Assembly (NCBI GenBank): GCA_013286235.1 | Contig: JABDGE010000022.1 | Span: 1,008-49,580 of the forward strand | Direction: 5' to 3' | Length of the DNA: 48,573 bases | Source of the DNA: Bacteroidota bacterium | GTDB taxonomy: Bacteria; Bacteroidota; Bacteroidia; Sphingobacteriales; Sphingobacteriaceae | Shown here: piece by piece, positions 44,835 to 48,573 of the stretch | How positions within the stretch are numbered: position 1 is the stretch's first letter | Layout of the letters: every line of letters starts with the position of its first letter | Notes under the pieces: generated by a model | Told to the model about the DNA's origin: nothing | Seen by the model: the letters and a program-made list of their open reading frames with translations, nothing else | Databases searched by the model: none | Made by a program: the position numbers and the translations under genes

Positions 44835-45647
44835 ATGAATCCAAACAAAGCATTATGGGAAAAAGGCGACTTTACCCGGATTGCAGAAACAATGCGCGAA
44901 AGCGGGGAGGCGCTGGTCGCGAAACTGGGTATTACCGAAGGCCTTAAAGTACTTGACCTGGGCTGCGGCGACGGCACTACCGCCATACCGGAAGCCCGGC
45001 TGGGGGCGCAGGTGGTTGGAGTTGATATCGCCGCGAACCTTGTAGAGGCGGGAAACAAACGGGCGGAAGCGGGGGGGTTAACAAATATTTGCTTCCGTGA
45101 AGGTGACGCCACCAACCTGAGTGAGTTAGCGGATGGCTCATTCGACGTGGTCATAAGCATCTTCGGCGCCATGTTCGCGCCGAAGCCATTTGATGTCGCC
45201 CGGGAAATGGTGCGCGTGACGCGTGCAGGCGGTCGCATCGTTATGGGCAATTGGATACCAGGCGACCCCACGCTGGTAGCGCAGATCCTGAAAGTTAGTT
45301 CTGCTTACACGCCCCCGCCGCCTGATGGATTTGTGAGCCCGATGCTTTGGGGTGTTGAGGGCCAGGTTACTGAGCGCTTTGTTAGTGCCGGTATTGCCGC
45401 TGAAGTCATAAGTTTCAGCAGGGAAACATTCACCTTCAAGGCCCCCTATAGCCCGGCTGAATTTTTAGACGTCTTTAAAAATTACTATGGCCCAACCATG
45501 AATGCATTTGAAGCCGCCGAAAAAAGTGGTAAGGCTGCTGACCTTCAGCAGGAACTGGAGACTTTATTTATTGGTCAGAATAAAAGCAATGCTGACGACA
45601 CTACAACCATACCCGCTACTTTTTTATTGGTAACTGTAAGGCGTTAG
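44835..45647 (+). CDS. Class I SAM-dependent methyltransferase
   Basis: A 270-aa enzyme. SAM motif I is VLDLGCGDGT near residues 33-43, followed by VGVDIAANLVEAGNKRA, DGSFDVVISIFGAMFAP and the MVRVTRAGGRIVMGNW segment, as in ubiquinone/UbiE-like methyltransferases. It is the second gene of the pair with the decarboxylase. A plausible pathway is decarboxylation followed by N- or O-methylation; this is inference. Confidence 0.85.
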   Translation: MNPNKALWEKGDFTRIAETMRESGEALVAKLGITEGLKVLDLGCGDGTTAIPEARLGAQVVGVDIAANLVEAGNKRAEAGGLTNICFREGDATNLSELADGSFDVVISIFGAMFAPKPFDVAREMVRVTRAGGRIVMGNWIPGDPTLVAQILKVSSAYTPPPPDGFVSPMLWGVEGQVTERFVSAGIAAEVISFSRETFTFKAPYSPAEFLDVFKNYYGPTMNAFEAAEKSGKAADLQQELETLFIGQNKSNADDTTTIPATFLLVTVRR

Positions 45648-45709
45648 TCAGGCCGAACTGAAGCACCAATCGCCCGTTCAAGTGTAGGCGCCTGAACAGG
45701 CCAGGCGGT

Positions 45710-46546
45710 TTATTTCGACATCTTCGTCTCATGCGTTAAAATGCATTTCCACCCGCCGTCCTCCCAGCACCAAACGTCGGTTTGGCGCTCCTGCACGTCG
45801 AAGGGTTTACCCTGTAGTACGCCTGACGTTTCCACTTTTGTCGTAACCACCGCGGTATTTCCGTGCAAACGCACCCTGGGTTCTGACGTCGAGAATGTCT
45901 TTCGCGTCAGGTGACCTGACTTTATTCCATCGGGGAATGTCGAAGGTCCCTCACCTATGCCACCCGTTGTAGCAATCACGGCCCAGTCTTTGTCCAGCAT
46001 GCGTGCAATTCCTGTTGTGTCATTATCCTGTATTGCTCTTGATAACTCATTGTCCGCCGCAAGTGCATTTTCTGCCGTAGGCCCGATTGAAGATTTTGTA
46101 CGGGTCATTGGCTTGGCGTTAATATAAATAACAACAGCCGCCATCAGTACAACTGCCGCCAAAATCAGCAAGGGTCTTAGCAGTTTCGCTTTTCTTTGCC
46201 TAACCGGGTAGGCAGGTTCATAGTGGTTGCCGTTTGTCAGCATATGTTCCTGCTGTGCCTGAGCAGCCTTGCCGTCACCGTTCTGCGATTTAAAGGCCCG
46301 CCAGTTTTCGTAACCCAAAAACTGCACCAGCGTATCGAGCGTATGCGAATTCGGCAGGCTGTCGTATTTAACTTTACCCCAAACCCGTTTAAGCGTTATA
46401 TGACTCAGCGCCACGCCTGTCCGCTCCTGAATTTTTTCGCTCAGGGCCACAAAATCCTGGTTGGTCCAGTCGTCACTGTCGCCCCAGCCTGTATTCTCCT
46501 CAAACAGCCGCTTTGTTTTCTCAATCAGTAATTCCTCGGTTTGCAT
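45710..46546 (-). CDS. Membrane-anchored SnoaL-like protein with N-terminal helical domain
   Basis: A 278-aa protein. Residues 1-75 form a helical, HTH-like part ([34 protein letters not shown]) common in Sphingobacteriaceae signalling proteins. A TM segment lies at about 128-146 ([17 protein letters not shown]). The C-terminal 115 residues are SnoaL/DUF4440-like ([52 protein letters not shown]). The topology would place the SnoaL-like part in the periplasm. It is convergent with the methyltransferase gene. Confidence 0.65.
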   Translation of the reverse strand: MQTEELLIEKTKRLFEENTGWGDSDDWTNQDFVALSEKIQERTGVALSHITLKRVWGKVKYDSLPNSHTLDTLVQFLGYENWRAFKSQNGDGKAAQAQQEHMLTNGNHYEPAYPVRQRKAKLLRPLLILAAVVLMAAVVIYINAKPMTRTKSSIGPTAENALAADNELSRAIQDNDTTGIARMLDKDWAVIATTGGIGEGPSTFPDGIKSGHLTRKTFSTSEPRVRLHGNTAVVTTKVETSGVLQGKPFDVQERQTDVWCWEDGGWKCILTHETKMSK

Positions 46547-46696
46547 AGTGTGGTATTCGTTTTATTCAGGTTTTCTGCCGCTAATATTTTTGCTGTCATA
46601 TCTCATAAACGGAATAAAGCCGTCGGCGGACTGGAGTCAACTCAACAGTAATTATCGAAGCCGACCCTGTGCCTTTCTATCGCCTCACCACTTTTG

Positions 46697-47015
46697 GCTT
46701 TCTCACATCTCACATCTCATATCTCATATCTACTCCCTTCACCACTCACCCTTCCTCCTCAACTCCGGCCATAGACTTTGAGCCATGAACAATCAAACTG
46801 CTACTGCCACTGCTACTGCTACTTTCCTCTCAAACCTCATATCTCACATCTCACATCTACTCCCTTCACCACTCACCCTTCCTCCTCAACTCCGGCCATA
46901 AACCATGAACAATCAAACTGCTACTGCCACTGCTACTGCTACTTTCCTCTCAAACCTCACATCTCATATCTCACATCTCATATCTCATACCTCAACCTTT
47001 CACCACTCACCCATC
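46697..47015 (+). repeat. Tandem 120/127-base repeat with heptad CTCAYAT tracts
   Basis: A unit starting TACTCCCTTCACCACTCACC occurs at 46731 and 46858, and the second copy lacks a 7-base piece. Each unit carries the 26-mer (46798-46823, 46918-46943) and CTCAYAT heptads, which flank the units as well. No protein is encoded in a sensible frame. The region fills the spacer between the convergent or same-strand minus genes; bases 46547-46696 hold no gene. Confidence 0.7.
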
Positions 47016-47813
47016 TCACATCTTAAAATAAGATTTATAAGCCACAAGCCTTTCCAGCAGTTCTTTATTCTCCTGAACTACTTTCGCCGTTTCCTTATCG
47101 CCCAAAGGAATAATTAAATAAGTGAAAGGATTATTTTTCGCGCCCAGTACCAATGGGGCCGCGTTCCCAACATAGGGAGAACCTGAATGTCCGCCGGGTA
47201 TGGCGGAAACATCCTCCTCGGTTAAGTACGGCTCATAAGGCATCATATGCGGCATGTTCATCGTCAGTACGGAGAACTTATCAGGCCCCCCCACATACCA
47301 ACGCATGATCGGGGCCAGCATATACGAAATACCTGCCTTTGGAGCCTTATAAACCCCTTTCCTGATCCTGTCAATTACAATGTTCCTGATCTGCAAAGCT
47401 GTATATTTCCCAGAAGCCCTCATTGCTGCCACATCCCGGTAAACAGGAAAAATTGCCCTGGCGCCTTCAGCATCGTAGCTCATTGGGGCAATAACATCCT
47501 GCCTGAATTCACTCCATTCCCATTCTGTGCGGGCAACAAATGTTACAAACCCGTTCGTTCCCTTTTTAGCGATATAATAACCTTTTGCAGGATCCAGTAA
47601 ATAAACCGAAGCCCCTTTGCGCAGGTCAGGCGGCAAGGCAGTCAACGCATAATCGCGCTCCAGGTCCGCCGGCATTTTTTCAAGCTCCCAACCCGCCGGC
47701 TTTTGGCAAAAGCCTTTTGTAGGTAATAATAGGCCCATTGAAGCTATCAAAAGGGCGATAAGGAGCAAAAAGGTGTTCTTACTTTTCTTTGCCAAACTGC
47801 CTGAATTATTCAT
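47016..47813 (-). CDS. Secreted protein of unknown function
   Basis: A 265-aa exported protein. The ATG at 47813 is chosen because it gives a clear signal peptide (FLLLIALLIASMGLLL, cleavage near GFC). The frame is open for another 47 codons but these are not protein-like. The mature part has no motif known to me; GISYMLAPIMRWYVGGPDKF and SAIPGGHSGSPYVG look like core segments. It is probably periplasmic or surface located, transcribed alone. Confidence 0.6.
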   Translation of the reverse strand: MNNSGSLAKKSKNTFLLLIALLIASMGLLLPTKGFCQKPAGWELEKMPADLERDYALTALPPDLRKGASVYLLDPAKGYYIAKKGTNGFVTFVARTEWEWSEFRQDVIAPMSYDAEGARAIFPVYRDVAAMRASGKYTALQIRNIVIDRIRKGVYKAPKAGISYMLAPIMRWYVGGPDKFSVLTMNMPHMMPYEPYLTEEDVSAIPGGHSGSPYVGNAAPLVLGAKNNPFTYLIIPLGDKETAKVVQENKELLERLVAYKSYFKM

Positions 47814-48101
47814 GATTATGGTGTTATACCGCGATTGTGATATGAATGTCGCGAAATTATCGGATACTACAAATGTTTGATAGGTGAAAACTACCAATTT
47901 AAGGTATTTTTTGTAAAACGATGCGAGGTGCACGGCTATCAGACGTCGGTTCAAGTTTCATTCCCGTACCGGTGAGGGAACTTTTAGAATTCAGAATTCT
48001 CTTGAACCATATTTTCGCCTTTCATCACTTAATTCCCGGTTCCATCACATTTTTAATAAAATGCCTTCCGGATGCACTAACCTTGTTGAAAATACAGAAC
48101 G

Positions 48102-48573
48102 ATGAAAGTTAAATGGAGATACCACGAGCATTTATTAATTGGCTTTATGGCAGTGCTCACCGCTGCTGTCGGCGTGAGCCGTGTAATGTATGCAGCTAAT
48201 ACAGCCGACCGACCCCTGCATGCACTGTTGACCGTTGGCAACATCCTTGTCCTTTACCTTGCTTATCGCTGGCTTAACGGACTCATCATCCCCATGCTGG
48301 TTAAAATGATAAGGGGCCAAAAAGCCGGATGGATACTGGCTTTGGCTGCCGGGAGCATTCTACAGCTCATCGCGCTGGCTTACCTGCTCGGGCCGGGCAT
48401 CAATTTCGCATCGTTCTATTGGGCTTTGGGTTTTAGCGACTTCCATAACGCTCCATTAACGCTCGGGTTCCATCCGCAGCCGCTCAAAAATGGGGTCGGT
48501 GGACTGAATGACGCGTTGACAATCGTCGGGCTGTTCCTGGCCTATGCGCTTTTTCGCGAAACTTCACTGAACT
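48102..48573 (+). CDS. Multi-pass membrane protein, possibly sensor kinase N-terminus, cut by window edge
   Basis: An open frame from ATG at 48102 to the window end gives 157 residues without a stop. It has about four hydrophobic segments (LLIGFMAVLTAAVGVSRVMY, LLTVGNILVLYLAYRWL, WILALAAGSILQLIALAYLL, LTIVGLFLAYALF). LytS/His_kinase-type sensors of Bacteroidota often begin this way, but the catalytic part is outside the window, so this is only suggestive. The 288-base spacer before it holds no other gene. Confidence 0.55.
   Translation, partial: MKVKWRYHEHLLIGFMAVLTAAVGVSRVMYAANTADRPLHALLTVGNILVLYLAYRWLNGLIIPMLVKMIRGQKAGWILALAAGSILQLIALAYLLGPGINFASFYWALGFSDFHNAPLTLGFHPQPLKNGVGGLNDALTIVGLFLAYALFRETSLN

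Noticed and set aside
46778..47026. 82-codon plus-strand frame with His/Ser/Thr-rich repeats
   Set aside because: It is a translation of the tandem DNA repeat and heptad tract, not a gene.

Overview
The window looks like a Bacteroidota chromosome, most likely a Sphingobacteriaceae / Mucilaginibacter-like organism. Reasons: a complete SusC/SusD/DUF1735 locus, a reg_prop/Y_Y_Y two-component sensor, PorT-type outer-membrane barrel, many AraC regulators, almost no Shine-Dalgarno sequences, promoter-like TAnnTTTG boxes, and intergenic heptad repeats. The assignment rests on gene content only.

Layout. (1) 1-1300: a PIN-like protein cut by the window edge, preceded by a broken gene. (2) 1413-6927: a tight six-gene minus-strand operon. 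It encodes a cytosolic periplasmic-binding-fold protein, a divergent cyclodipeptide-synthase-like protein, and a full Pot/Fbp-type ABC importer (ATPase, Tat-type lipoprotein binding protein, two permeases). A helically phased array of ACTGAA boxes lies upstream. (3) 7171-10483: a small membrane protein, an HExxH protein, and an SDR/AraC pair next to a tRNA-3'-end-like fragment. (4) 11141-22588: a defence island. One arm (minus strand) is Pif1/HRDC helicase, XRE regulator, Cas4-like nuclease, long Argonaute with an apparently complete catalytic tetrad, a small helical protein and a gluzincin-type metalloprotein. The other arm (plus strand, divergent) is a reverse transcriptase-nitrilase fusion with a membrane partner. 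(5) 23311-25010: a second AraC/SDR pair. Three near-identical 18-mers in the same orientation lie at 7653, 22905 and 25189 and may mark island borders. (6) 25642-29065: outer-membrane barrel, YeiH-family transporter with a Cys-rich small protein, and a Fic protein with a previously uncalled 52-aa antitoxin on the opposite strand. (7) 29288-40845: two-component system, repeat-rich spacer, VOC/AraC pair, SusC/SusD/DUF1735 nutrient-uptake locus. (8) 41303-48573: duplicated secreted SnoaL-like proteins, AraC regulator with a divergent PLP decarboxylase-methyltransferase pair, a membrane-anchored SnoaL-like protein, a second repeat-rich spacer, an unknown secreted protein and the start of a multi-TM protein.

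Two candidates for an undescribed system stand out. The first is the Argonaute/Cas4/helicase/gluzincin operon facing the RT-nitrilase unit. It combines guide-directed targeting, DNA unwinding and cutting, and possibly proteolysis under one XRE regulator. The second is the CDPS-like/binding-fold/ABC-importer operon, which suggests synthesis of a small aminoacyl-tRNA-derived molecule coupled to its uptake, or to uptake of a ligand. All functional statements are from reading motifs; no database search was run.
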